64,000 bases of DNA from Siphonodentalium dalli (lineage: Eukaryota; Mollusca; Scaphopoda; Gadilida; Siphonodentaliidae). The stretch covers positions 3,778,280 through 3,842,279 of the forward strand of contig CP136064.1 in assembly GCA_032622095.1 (NCBI GenBank), given 5' to 3'. The notes beneath the pieces were generated by a model, which saw only the letters and a program-made list of their open reading frames with translations, made no database searches and had not been told where the DNA came from. The position numbers and the translations under genes were made by a program. This document shows, piece after piece, positions 44,233 through 55,834 of the stretch (the stretch's first letter is position 1; each line of letters starts with the position of its first letter).

Positions 44233-46540
44233 AGTTCCAAAGATATAAGGAGAATCACTGCATTTTAATTGCATACCGCATCCATCGTGGTGCTGTTTTG
44301 TGTTCAAGTGACAACCTTACCATGGTGTTGGAAATTACTGCAGTGTAATACCACAGCATTACCTGGGTAACACCACGTTAGAGATGGTCAATTACTTTAA
44401 GTATATGCAGGTTTGAAATCATCATGCTTGGGAAAGGCTGCCCTCTATGTTCTTATAAAAAAGCGTCACTTTGACCTAATCTGACGAAATACTGGTAGTG
44501 CTACAATCAAGATAACTTCAACCCACAATTCTGGGCGTAAAGTCCATTATAGAAGAGTATCGGGATGGGACTCGGTCCAAAACAGCATCAACCCAACCGA
44601 TACCACAAGTTGTGGACAGGGAAAACTTGGTCTAAACAGGTACTAGTACATGCATGTATTACAAGCATTAAAGGGTACACTAAATCCGGCCATTTATGAG
44701 ACCATCTCCTTGTATACTCAACAGAATATATGCAACAAATGAATGTGCTCTATGTCTAAGCCACATTAAGCTCCTTGTACAGATTACTTGGTGATACAGC
44801 AGGTTGACAAAGATAAAGGAACATCAGAATATTTTTATACTGTGATGGATTTTAAGGCCTGTATGTGTGTACATGTACATGAATCTGATTATATTGACAT
44901 GCTGCAATAATGTGTCACTTGAAGTGATGTGAAACACTCCAATAGGGTGATAAAATATAAATGGAGAATAATCTTGTTAAAAGTAGTACTTTTTACAAAC
45001 ATTATATCCAAATTAACAACACACACCATCATTCGTATACATAATTAAATGCAGTAACTATCAAAGGCGAACTCGTTTTCGTTATATTATCGCCGATAGA
45101 TGCGCCCCGAATCGAGTAGTAAATATTCACAATTGAGCGTAGTTCAGACAATGTTTTCTATGGAGTATTACGGTTGATTTGCTTTCGATTTTCGGCTATG
45201 TTAGTAGAATGCTACCTTATTCCAGTTGGCATAGCGCCTTGGTACTAACTGATCAGTTCCACGCACCAGAACAAGTGCATAATATATCTTTAAAAGTTCA
45301 TATCCTTCAGACAAGCTCAGAAACAAGGCTTGAGACTGATCCATGGGTACTGTTGTGCTTTGTGTAGAGATATGAAACTGTTACACCTCCAAATTCTGGT
45401 CAATGTAGTATGAAGTACGGTATAACAAAGGTTATGCATACACTGGATGCCATAGTGCACATTTTCTGAGACTCATACAGGTACATACAGAAGCATACAG
45501 GTACATGTATGTTGTAGAATTGAATTCACTAACTTCACTTGCCAAGATTTTCACCACTAAGTCTGATAAAATGTAGACGTCACTGATCGGTCTCCATCAA
45601 GGAAGGAATTGATGTGTCATTTTTGCCTTTGATGAAGACATTGGTCATCATTTGGTTATATATTAAAGCCTCCCCTTCGCTGCACAGTACTGGATTCAGT
45701 GCATACCGTCCATTGGCATACATATGGTACATGTATATAGCCAGGACTGTCACAAAGCAACAACTCACATTATGTCATGCATGGACGAATACCGATAACA
45801 TCTAGATTACATGTATCCGTTACATGTACACCGAATAACATTTGAAATCCTTCCTCATCCAGTCCTGGACAGAATTAATAATATTGGTATCAAGGGTAAT
45901 CATTATCTGCAAGAAACACTCAGGAAACATGATTCTATGATTGGTTGTCAGATATCATGCCTTGAATGAAATGTGTATGTCTCAATCCAGTCAGGCAGCT
46001 CCTCCTGTCTGAAAAATAAGATTTGAATGCTTGTAATGACATCAGAAAAGCGGAATGACTAATCATGTACATATTATTAAGATGTACGGTCCAAATTAAT
46101 CACCCGGGGGGGGGGGGGGGGAGGGGCAGTTATAACAGTAATGTTATCCATTCAAACGCTGCATGTTGGTCAGAATCAGCTACAAATACATATATTTACA
46201 TACTAAGTGTTGTCATCACTAAATCCAGCATACTGATTGGTCGGCGCCCACGTGGCTAGTTGCAGTTATTTCTCGGTGAATGCGCAACGGCTCATAACAC
46301 CAAGCTCACAACACCATACATACGTCATTGGGTTTGGAAAAACGAACGCGTAATGTTTTGGGAGCATTTGGACTCGCGCAGGATTGACTTAATACATCAT
46401 CTGGTTGCAATATGAAGAGAAATTGTTCCTATTAACTTTTGCCAAGGGTGCTATTGGGTACTTTGGGCTGTTTTTTGTCACGATACACTATTCAATTTAA
46501 ATACATTTACAAAAGTGGCTTTTTCGCTAAATGTATATAA
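44233..46540. other. No gene seen
   Basis: AT-rich DNA with a poly-G tract at 46107-46122. ACATGTACATGTA-type palindromes recur (44870, 45500, 45720). None of the short open frames has splice context or a familiar motif. Confidence 0.4.
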
Positions 46541-46544
46541 ATAT

Positions 46545-46703
46545 AAGGATTAACTGTCATGTGGACTATTTTAATGGAGATGTAACCGTGAGGAAAGTGG
46601 TCATAACTTGTATGTAAAACCCTTTGGGTTTTACACAAGTTATGTCCACTTACCTCACGGTTACATCTCCATAAAAACAGTCCACATGACAGTTAATACT
46701 TAT
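46545..46703. repeat. 159-bp palindrome
   Basis: TTAACTGTCATGTGGACTAT…ACCTCACGGTTACATCTCC, arms of ~75 bp meeting at AAACCCTTTGGGTTT (46618-46632). Confidence 0.92.
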
Positions 46704-47354
46704 GTACATATACTAGTAGCATATACCGTTGTAACAGGATACCTCCCCTTAAATATCTCCCCACTAACAATACCCACATGAATGACTAAAATAAAATTTC
46801 ACTCATTTGATATGTTACTTGAACAAACAAAATTAAATAAAAAACAAACGTAAATCTCATAAAACATCTTTTTCGGGCCATTTCATGGTCAAATGATATC
46901 AAAAGGGTGAATTTTCTTTTAGTCAAAGATTGGGGGAATGTCAGGGAATTACAGTAATGCCCAAAGTAAGTGACCACTTAACCTCAGGATTGTGGGTAAT
47001 TTTTCAGGATTTATTCAGAAATATGGCTTGTGTGGTCTCACACCAGAAACTTCTAACACAGCAGTACTAGAAAGGTTACCGCTTCAACACTGCACCAAAT
47101 CGGTTGATATTTATGTAAAATATACGAAGCAGACTAGGTGTTATGTATTGCTCTGCGTACCTATTTTTCCATGTACCTAAAAATAAGTCAAGCCCTGTTC
47201 CATGTGTGAGGTATGGCTACATGTATACTCAAAGTAATTGGCCACCTCTTAGTATAGTGCCCCCGTTAATACTGCAGTATTAAAGATATATAAAGCACAG
47301 TAACCTCCAACACCTCATTATGGTTACTAGTACAGTTTCAACGTTGCATATACC

Positions 47355-47475
47355 ACAGTTACACCCCATATGCATGTTGTCATGTCACACCCCATATGCA
47401 TGTTGTCATGTTACACCCCATATGGCATATGCATGTTGTCATGTTACACCCCATATGCATGTTGTCATGTTTCGC
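47355..47475 (+). repeat. 26-bp tandem repeat, ~4 copies
   Basis: TTACACCCCATATGCATGTT plus GTCATG units; one unit contains an extra GCATAT. Confidence 0.9.
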
Positions 47476-48654
47476 ATGCATGAAAATAAAATGCAGTGTT
47501 TTTCCTCCTATCTGTGGAACGGATGGCCTTCGTTACATGTACATGTATATATTATTCCAAATATAGGACATGGGAACGCTGATAGAAAAATTGTATTGTA
47601 TATACGGGAGTTAAATGTAGCACATAATGAACTTTTAAGTTGCCAACATTGTTTAGGCTGTCAATTTATAAACTCCACCCATCCATGTTGTCAGGCTGCA
47701 TTGATTGGCATTACACAAACAAGCATGAAAAGATAATTTAGTGATTCATCTTATTCATGCATATATAAGTTCATTGAACAAGATCCATGTGGCTGTTTTA
47801 ATTTTCAACTTTTGGTGCGATATTTGTTGGTGTATCATAACTGCATGATGCTCCACAACAGTAATCGACTTGATACCGTGGTGGATATCATATACTGCCC
47901 GTATATACTGCGATCATTACCAGGTATCCCCCCCGGAAAACAACTGCGGGACACAACGTACCGGGGGGTGGGGTGGTACTTAGGCGTAAAAAATTTACAT
48001 GTAAATTTTTTCCTTATTCATTTAGGGGGGGGGGGGGGGTTGTCGGAAAAAATTTGCATGTAATATTTTTCCAAATATGTATTTTCAGACTCACAACTTC
48101 AATTTTCTCTCATTTTATAGAATATGGATTAACCTTAATATCCAAATCATATATACATGAGTAATACAATCCACATAAAACAATTTTGGATAACCACTGT
48201 CTTGGTGTACATGTGATATTGACCCCATTAACCCTCTTAATAATGCCAACTATGTCAGTGTCTACCAGTCGATTGCAGAATTCTACCCTGCGATCGCTTA
48301 TCTGGCAAATTTTTACTGCAGAACTATCCCATGTATTAAACAATTTCTCCTCCAATGGTATCAGAAAACAGTTATATGCTGGTATCTCACTCATCTCATT
48401 TGCATCTTTTTCAAAGTCGAGGTAATGACTAGTTGTCATTTTTTAAAGTGCATACATAGCGTTGCGATCACCAATATACATGTTTGTACATGTCATGACA
48501 TCACGAGGTACAAATCTGCGTTCTACTGGTAGACAATGACCATTTTAGTCACAATAATCTAAACTAAGTTAACAAGCACCTTCTCGTGAATTGTATGCTC
48601 CGGTGTTTTTTTCGCTTTCCGGTCAAACCGAGTTGTTGTCCGGCTGCGGTAGAT

Positions 48655-48815
48655 TTGATTTGGGGGGGGGGGGCGGGCAAATGGTCAGTGGAAAAAAACT
48701 GCAGTTTTTGCTGTTTTGGGGGGGGGGGGGGATACCCAAACCGAAGAAAACAGTTTTTTCCACCCTGTGTCTGCAGTTTTTTTCCGCCCCACCCCCCTGC
48801 CCCCCCCCCCATTTT
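48655..48815. repeat. G/C-tract hairpin element
   Basis: Outer G12-13 and C11-12 tracts bracket inverted GTGGAAAAAAACTGCAG (48689) and CTGCAGTTTTTTTCCGCCC (48771). Several overlapping open frames with poly-Gly/Pro are artefacts. Confidence 0.8.
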
Positions 48816-49254
48816 AAGGTCCATAATTTTGAGGATAGCAGTATATACATGTATTGGTGACAATGTACAAATATTCATCTGCATGGTAGCTATACATGTA
48901 GATTATAAACTCACCACTGGTATTTTGGCGAACAGACTTCCAGTAATATTTCACCTGTCATTTGTTCATTGCCACGTGTCTAGCTAGACAGGACCGACGC
49001 TTAGACTAATCATGGGCGAAATCAATCTTCATATGTTGAAGATGAGAGGGCATGATGCCGCATCCACCATGGCTAATGAATCTGGTATTTCTGTAATTGA
49101 AGAAAAAATACATGTACATGTATGCTGCATATATATGTATGTGATATGGATGCATGTATTTTCATAATTTGCAAACATATTCAAAAACCAAGTGTAAAGT
49201 TCATTCTTCCAACAATATTAGCATTTTCGGCGATTCAGATGTCAGAAGACCATA

Positions 49255-49820
49255 ATTCAATCGTAAGTGGAGGAATCGGGCCTGACAAAATCATGGATAG
49301 TTTGTTACGATGTCATCGCAGATGAGAATATTTAATATCGGTGGTTAACCACGTGATTAACTATCCTATGATATTTCTATTTACTTTGTACGATTTTTAC
49401 GTACACGCAAATTTCACCAAGTGGAGGTAACCAAGGATACGTCACAATTTTTGCAAATCTGCATTGATATAACTCGTGATCATGTCGTGAGCATGCGCAG
49501 TCCAACTATCGGTTATTACCCAAGATGGGAATCTGTCCACTTACAATTGAATCGTAGTCATATGAATCATGAATGTTCACTCAGTGAACGTACAGATGAA
49601 AGATATAATCTTAAGTGGAGGAACCGGGATCGACGAGATCGTGGATAGTTTGTTCACACGATTACGATGTCGTACATGATGAAATCACAGTTTTTTTGTA
49701 AAGCATGTGATTGACTATCATGCGATCCTTCAGGCCACACTTTTTACATACACATGACTGATTAGTGATTACGTCGCAAATGGGGATAACCAAGGATACG
49801 CCACAATTTCGCTTTTAAAT
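49255..49820 (+). repeat. ~350-bp diverged tandem duplication
   Basis: AAGTGGAGGAATCGGG (49265) recurs at 49613, and GGATAACCAAGGATACG-like sequence (49428) at 49785, with the same order of intervening motifs (GTGATTAACTATC, TTTTTACGTACAC). Confidence 0.75.
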
Positions 49821-51660
49821 AAAACAGTGCATGATATTATTTTTTACCTACTTACCGGTACAATTGTATCGTGGTAATCTGAACGTTCACTTAGTGTTAA
49901 ATTGGCCATGGCATGACAATATTAAAGAGATTGTGGGAATTCTATCAGATTGACTATCTATCTATCTACTCGATACTCCATCGCCCTCAATGTGCTGAGG
50001 ATTATGTGGAGGTCCAGGTGCTACCACGGCCGAGTAACTTTATAACCCTGTGGTGACTCCAGTAGCGTTCTTTAACGTGCACACACTGAGGCGTGTACAC
50101 GGGTCAGCCATTAATGTCCGCGTCCGATCGGACAGCGTACTGAACCCACGACAACATACCTGGACAAGTGTTGTAATGGGGGGAAGTCGGCATTTTTGCA
50201 TTCGGATCTTTATTCAGTGATCTCGAATGAGACTTTTCAGCCTGACAAACTTGTATCTGACCGAGTTCTGATTTTTGTCAGAATACCCTGACCACGTTAC
50301 GATCCCCGGTCCGATAGCACGAGAGACCAGTACGCTACCTGTCGGCCACCGACTTCCCTTGACATTTGTTAGAATAATGGTATGAAGTATAACTGATCAT
50401 AACTGACAATTTCCTTATAAGCTACATGTATATTTTCAATAAATGGTACCTTTTTATTTTCCAACTATTGTCATATTAATGTCGACCGATAATACACTGC
50501 ATTTATGGCAGAATTTGATTTTGCAGACGAAAATAGCCATTCCCGGATAGTTTTTCTTTTTATGTAGCATAAAATTTAGGCCAATTTATAATTCATTAAA
50601 AATCGTTTTTGCAGTTGGGAACGCAGTTGGGAATATTGTGTAGGGCTACCTTTATATATGAATCATAAATGCCATATAATCATAGTCCGTCAGAAGTTAC
50701 TATTTTGACAAAAAAAATGTTCATTTATCAATGACGGATTCCATTTTCTGAAATATTACACGGAAACAAAATTAGGCCGATTTACTATCAAATTTCATTT
50801 GAATAAAATGGATAATTCGTGCCCTTTTAATTGTAGTTCGATTAAATATTTTACTAGTAACAGTCTGTTCATAATGAGAAATCACTTCAATTGATTACTA
50901 ATTAGTTTCACTTACCTAAAATCCGATCAATTTGTATCCTATGAAAACGTACGATGGACGTAGTTTTTTATCCACGAAGCCTCGATCTGAGCCGGTAGGT
51001 AAAACAATAGGAATGCTTTTGCCCCTGTTGTAAAGTGGAACGAAATTACACGCTCAAATTTGTAATAATAAAAGTTCAACGAAGCAATAGATTGATAAGG
51101 CCACCACCAACAGGAACGTGGAGACAGGGTGATTGAGGTGTATATATCCCAAACAGTTCTAATAATTAAAAATTTCATGACTGCCACATTAGTTGTAAAC
51201 TTCACACCATATAAGAGCACCCCCACCCCCTGGAATACGGAATAATACCACTTAACACAGAGGGTGGAATACGAAATACCAGTTAACAGCCATATGGATA
51301 AATTCTCTATTGTCGTACGAACGCAGGTCATAATGTCCATGTCTAAAATGATATAAATTGATGATCGACGATCTGTATGTCAAACCGTGCATTTATTGTG
51401 ACAAACATCGCATTTATATTATTCTTATGATCATTTTTTTTGGAAGGTTGGAATACGAATACCGGTATTTTTGGAATACCGAATACCTCCTAACAGAGGG
51501 GCCGGAATATGTCGTACCTCGTAACAGGGCATGGAATACGGCGTACGAAATGGGGGGGGGGGGGGCTCTTATACCGGGTATGACATACATAAAAAACACA
51601 CTCACAACGCTGTTGAAGGGGGGGGGGGGGGGTGTCTGTGCAACCTTTGTTTATTAATTT
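49820..51660. other. No gene seen; remnant repeat at 49950-50370; poly-G tracts
   Basis: 49950-50370 has a GC-richer block (CTCAATGTGCTGAGGATTAT, AACGTGCACACACTGAGGCG, GAGAGACCAGTACGCTACC) that looks like a dispersed repeat seen in other molluscs, which is inference. 51190-51560 contains a partly inverted GGAATACG-rich segment with G tracts at 51552-51564 and 51619-51632. Confidence 0.4.
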
Positions 51661-51664
51661 AACC

Positions 51665-53110
51665 CTTTCATAACGGGAGTTAGGCTGGTGCAGCATTAAG
51701 GACGCTGTTTGTATTAAACATTTATCATGGTCAGTGTATGCATTTTAAAACACAGGGCAAGTTAGATTACATCATTTAATTGATATTCTAGTTAAAATAG
51801 TCTGTGAAACTACTTTAAAACCACATGTTATGCACCCTGTTTTGCCAACCAAACTATGAAATATAGATATGTTATTTGTTTTATTATCAGAGAAAAGCAT
51901 TCTGCAAAGATATGGCCTTATACATGTTATAAACATGCAAATAGTGGCTTCATTTGGCCTTTCTACCATCATTTAGAGAGTCAAATCTGAAGAAATTCCC
52001 TTAGTTTGATATTTATGATTCCATAATCCCATGAAATGGTATTTAAAACCTCAAATGTCAGTATTTCCTATCAGATGGACATATCAACTAATAAATTAAA
52101 CATTTCCCATGGTCATTACATGCATTTTTAATATACAAGGCAATGTAGAAAACATCATTTGATGGATATTTTACTTAAAATAGTCAGTGGAAACTACATA
52201 AAAGCAATATTGTATGCATCCCTGTATAGCCAAATCAAATTAAACTATGGATATTGTATTGTTTATTTCATCTGAGACATGTATTCTGTTCAGATATAGC
52301 CTTATATATGTTATAAAGATGCCAATAATGGCATAATTTAGGCTTTTTTTCCATAATTTAGAGGGTCAAAGCTGAATAAATTCCCTTATTTCAAATTTGT
52401 AAGATGCCAAGCCAGCTGAAATGGTATATCAAACCTCAAATGGCAGTATTTCTTATCAGATGGACATCTCTACCAATAAATTAAACATTTTTCATGGTCA
52501 TTGCATGCATTTTAATATACAGGACAAGGCAGAAAACATCATTTGATGGATATTTTACTTAAAATAGTCTGTGGAAACAACCTAAAAGCCATGTTGTATG
52601 CATCCCTGTATAGCCAAAACAAATTAAACTATGGATATTTTATTGTTGATTTCATCAGAGACATGTATTCTGTTCAGATATAGCCTTATATATGTTATAA
52701 AGATGCCAATAATGGCATAATTTAGGCTTTTTTTTCCATAATTTAGAGGGTCAAAGCTGAATAAATTCCCTTATTTCAAATTTGTAAGATGCCAAGCCAG
52801 CTGAAATGGTGTATCAAACCTAAAATGTCAGTATTTCTTATCAGATTGACATCTCTACCTATAAATTAAGCATTTATCATGGCCATTGCATGCATTTTAA
52901 TATATAGGACAAGGCAGAACACATCACTTGATGGATATTTTACTTAAAATACTTTGTGGAAACTACATAAAAGCCACATTGTATGCTTTCCTATATAGCC
53001 AAATGAAATTCAACTATGGATAAATTGGATATTTTATTGTTTGTATCATCAGAGACATGCATTCTGCTAAGATATAGTCTTTTGTGTATTATAAACATAC
53101 AATAGGTGCA
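51665..53110 (+). repeat. 384-bp satellite, four copies
   Basis: CATGGTCA…GCATGCATTTTAA landmarks at 51725, 52109, 52493 and 52876 are 383-384 bp apart. Copies 2 and 3 are the most alike; copies 1 and 4 are diverged. No coding potential. Confidence 0.93.
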
Positions 53111-53457
53111 TGGCCTCATTGGGCTTGCTTTCATAATACAAGAGAGTCAACTCTGAAGAAATACCATCGGTTTGAAATTGGTAGCATCTTCCATCCTTAT
53201 ATAAGAGGGGTATATACCAGCTTGAAGTACCTGTTTAATTAATAGGTTCAATGCAAGGGGCCACCAGAGAGGTTTGTCTAGTTCGGGATGGTGTGGCAAA
53301 CCACCAACTGGAGATTTCAAGGGAGGCCTCCTCAATGGCGACCCACTATATTGTGCAAACAAAATTTTATTAAAATTGTATAAAGGTCAGCAATCCCTAA
53401 GAGCATTGAGAAATAGATAAAAACACTTACTGACAGATTGCCAATAACAAAATTACA

Positions 53458-53748
53458 GCTGTTGAAACTATTGTCATGTAAACAAAACTGTTACAGTGAT
53501 TTGTCAACAAATATATAATTCTAGCTGTATTATTAGTTCAAATATTTAACTATGAATAACATTTTCAGAATATTTAATCAACAGGTTGGACCTTTTCCAA
53601 TGTTATGTAAACAAAACTGTTACAGTGAGTGACTTGTCAACAATTATATAATCCTATAGCTGTAGTATTACATGTAGTTCAAATATTTAAGTATGAATAT
53701 GAATTTCAGAATATTTAATCAACAGGTTGGACCTTTTTCAATGTTTAC
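53458..53748 (+). repeat. ~145-bp tandem duplication
   Basis: ATGTAAACAAAACTGTTACA at 53476 and 53613; AACAGGTTGGACCTTTT at 53580 and 53721. Confidence 0.9.
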
Positions 53749-53824
53749 CATAACATTTTTATCACAATTTTGCTATCGTTGGACTTTTACAGTTATTCCA
53801 TTACAGCAGTAATTTGTACATAAC

Positions 53825-54132
53825 AATTAATTCTTGGTTTAGAAATATTTTCTTTAAGTATTTCTTAACTTAGAAAAAAAATCTTGAAACAAGAAATATA
53901 TATTTAATTTTTGAAGCCATTTTCTTAGTAAGGAAATTGTTTCTTGTTTCAAGACTAAAATCTATCTTATTTGAGAAAACTATCTCTTGACTGGTGGGAG
54001 TTTCTTAAATTTTCTTGATGTAGCAGACTTGGGGGGTATATTTCCCAAAATAAGATTTATTTTCCTGTTTCAGGAAATAGTTTTTCTTGTTTCAAGATAT
54101 TTTATCTTATTAAGAAATTATTTTTGGCAGTG
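53825..54132. repeat. Right subterminal array of the 12-kb insertion
   Basis: TTTCTTGTTTCAAGA-type units (53940, 54085 and others) mirror 41893-42425, ending at ATTTTTGGCAGTG. Confidence 0.75.
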
Positions 54133-54180
54133 TGGGTATAATATAAGGTGAAATTCTTCACTTGACACAAAACTACAGAC

Positions 54181-54813
54181 ATGGAAACACCTAACGCATT
54201 TAGTGACGGCGAGACACCCACGATGGAAATGGTATGTATAAATATAACTTTTATTTCATTTTAAATTGAACATGATATTTAGTTAAAGGCAATAGTAGCG
54301 TTCGTTTGAGAAAGATTCATACTCGTTGAAACCAGGGATTTCTTTGTGTATTGTTTTTGAATTCGAACAATTTATATAGTGTACTCGTATTCTGTCAGCG
54401 GTGCGATTTTATTGGTTTTTAATTACACAACCCCAAACGCTCTTTATTCATATCGGGAAAACAGTAACTAATAACGCTCTTTACTACATCCGAGGGCTAA
54501 ACGAAAGACGAGTTGCTTGGAACAAGATTTTTATAACATATTCATGTAAAGCCTATTTTTTTTACTACTGGTCCCTAAAATAGTAAGGAACCATATTGAT
54601 AACCCGAGATTGACACACCTTCGTTAATCACTCGTATCCGTATAACATTTGTTTTTTGAATCCGAACGTCTTTTCTTCTGTTTCCAGCCAAAAGACGAAA
54701 TGAGCAATTGGGACGATTGGGAGCTGAGCGACGAGGAAAAGACAATGACTTCGTGCACGTGGGACAGCGATGACGTAGAGCCGCCGAAGAAGAAAGGGGA
54801 CAATAAGGATTAA
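54181..54813 (+). CDS. TIR-encoded acidic protein gene, right copy lacking exons 2-4
   Basis: Exon 1 is 54181-54231 (METPNAFSDGETPTMEM, donor GTATGT) and the last exon is 54688-54813 (acceptor TTTCCAG at 54681-54687; SNWDDWELSDEE; TAA 54811-54813). Both flanking phases are 0, so direct splicing of exon 1 to the last exon would keep the frame and yield 58 residues. This short product would lack the RxLF and KEN-like motifs but keep the Thr-Pro sites, one acidic-Trp module and the Lys-rich tail. Exon 1 differs from the left copy at two residues (FS for IK). The last exon is identical at the protein level. The TATA box is at 54137-54147, only five bases from the end of the 12-kb insertion, so its natural upstream region has been displaced. 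It could be a pseudogene or a variant isoform. Confidence 0.65.
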
Positions 54814-55544
54814 CGCCCCTGACAATTTCTATAATAAACGGATTAATGTTTTATCGGATTTCGTTCCATTCTGTGTAAAAAGGGTATAGTATACATATAT
54901 ATTTTATTCACTATAATTTGATCTACGCATTTTATAACTGTATGCGTGGGGGGGTGCGTTCAAACACACACAAATTTTACGGCAAACACTAAAACATTTC
55001 GTATATATTAATTTATGAGGGCGGGGATTATAAATAAAGTTTACATGGCAAATTTGCGAATTTATCAAAGTACCACCATATACTAGTTGTTTTAAACACA
55101 GAGTTATATTTGCATATTTCAAAACAATTTTGTATAGAATATATACTTATACTCACATTATATCAAACGTCCCTCGTCGTATCTATTTTCATTGAGCCAT
55201 CTATGATATCACATCGAGAAACGACCGTTTATATACCTGAGGGGGGTCGACGAAAAGCTATATATAATAAACATGTCCGTACGTGTTTATATATTTATAG
55301 ATGGGGGATCGAGTCTGAACGTGTTATAGCGAATCGACTAAGCATGCAGAAAGCGGCTGTGTCATGACACGTTTTAATCGATAATTTATACAGAAGCACA
55401 TCACCGAGTGGACACAGAGTAAATCGATATTGACTCGTAGTATATGACGTGAGAATGCGTGGGCGGCGAACGTGTTTGGACATGTCCGGCCAAAAATATC
55501 CCTTCCGTATAATAATATGCTAATGGGGATCATAAACCGACGCG

Positions 55545-55635
55545 TGGGCGGAGAATATAGGTCAAACTCCATGTACTGCAGAGAATGTAGGTCAAACTGT
55601 CTAGACTGGAGTACTGCGGAGTATAGGTCGGATAG
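55545..55635. repeat. Terminal iterons of the right TIR
   Basis: TAGGTCAAACT at 55558 and 55589 and TAGGTCGGA at 55624, as in the left TIR. Confidence 0.6.
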
Positions 55636-55834
55636 AGTTATCGTTCCTGAACTGGGGGCCAACTGGGGTGGGTATCATCAGTGTACTAATGTGTTTATGT
55701 GTATAGCATGTGCTTGGTGAGAAAGCATATGAACACATTTTAAAAATCGTACGTGCCAAACTAAAGTTATGATAATTATGAAACATGTACACATTGCATT
55801 GATCCACCAATATATTATTGGTTATGAACAAATG

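Larger units (their letters stand above)
41893..54132. mobile_element. 12.24-kb CACTG-ended insertion inside the right TIR
   Basis: The ends CACTGCCAAAAATA (41893) and its complement TATTTTTGGCAGTG-like (ending 54132) are inverted, and TG flanks both sides. Deleting it rejoins GTTACTG to GGTATAATATAAGG exactly as in the left TIR (31700-31725), which proves the insertion. CACTG…CAGTG ends recall CACTA/CMC-type DNA transposons, but their duplications are usually 3 bp or more. I found no transposase in the 12 kb. Contents are mostly nested hairpins, satellites and poly-G tracts. Confidence 0.85.
29261..55682. mobile_element. Nested virus-like element: PolB + PC4 core between long TIRs that carry a spliced gene
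   Basis: The outer ends are ACTGATGATACCCACCCCAG at 29261 and its complement ending 55682. Inversion symmetry extends inward about 2.9 kb on the left and, allowing for one deletion and one insertion, to 41433 on the right. The core (32.2-41.4 kb) holds a protein-primed-type family B DNA polymerase gene (minus) and a PC4-like gene (plus). The TIRs hold copies of an acidic-protein gene. Polymerase type and architecture fit the Polinton/Maverick/adintovirus assemblage. However, the ends are not the AG…CT usual for Polintons. No 6-bp target duplication is evident. No integrase, ATPase, protease or capsid gene was recognised. Net length without the 12,240-bp insertion is about 14.2 kb. Confidence 0.8.
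54133..55682. repeat. Right TIR, outer segment
   Basis: Inverted partner of 29261-31716. It lacks the ~870 bp corresponding to 30371-31240. Only scattered substitutions separate the outer 1.1 kb from the left copy. The iteron array is at 55545-55635. Confidence 0.93.

Noticed and set aside
48564-48987. Overlapping frames rich in Gly and Pro
   Set aside because: Generated by poly-G/poly-C tracts of a hairpin element.
29255-55688. Six-base target duplication typical of Polintons
   Set aside because: The flanks GTGTGT (29255-29260) and GTACTA (55683-55688) do not match, so I do not claim one.
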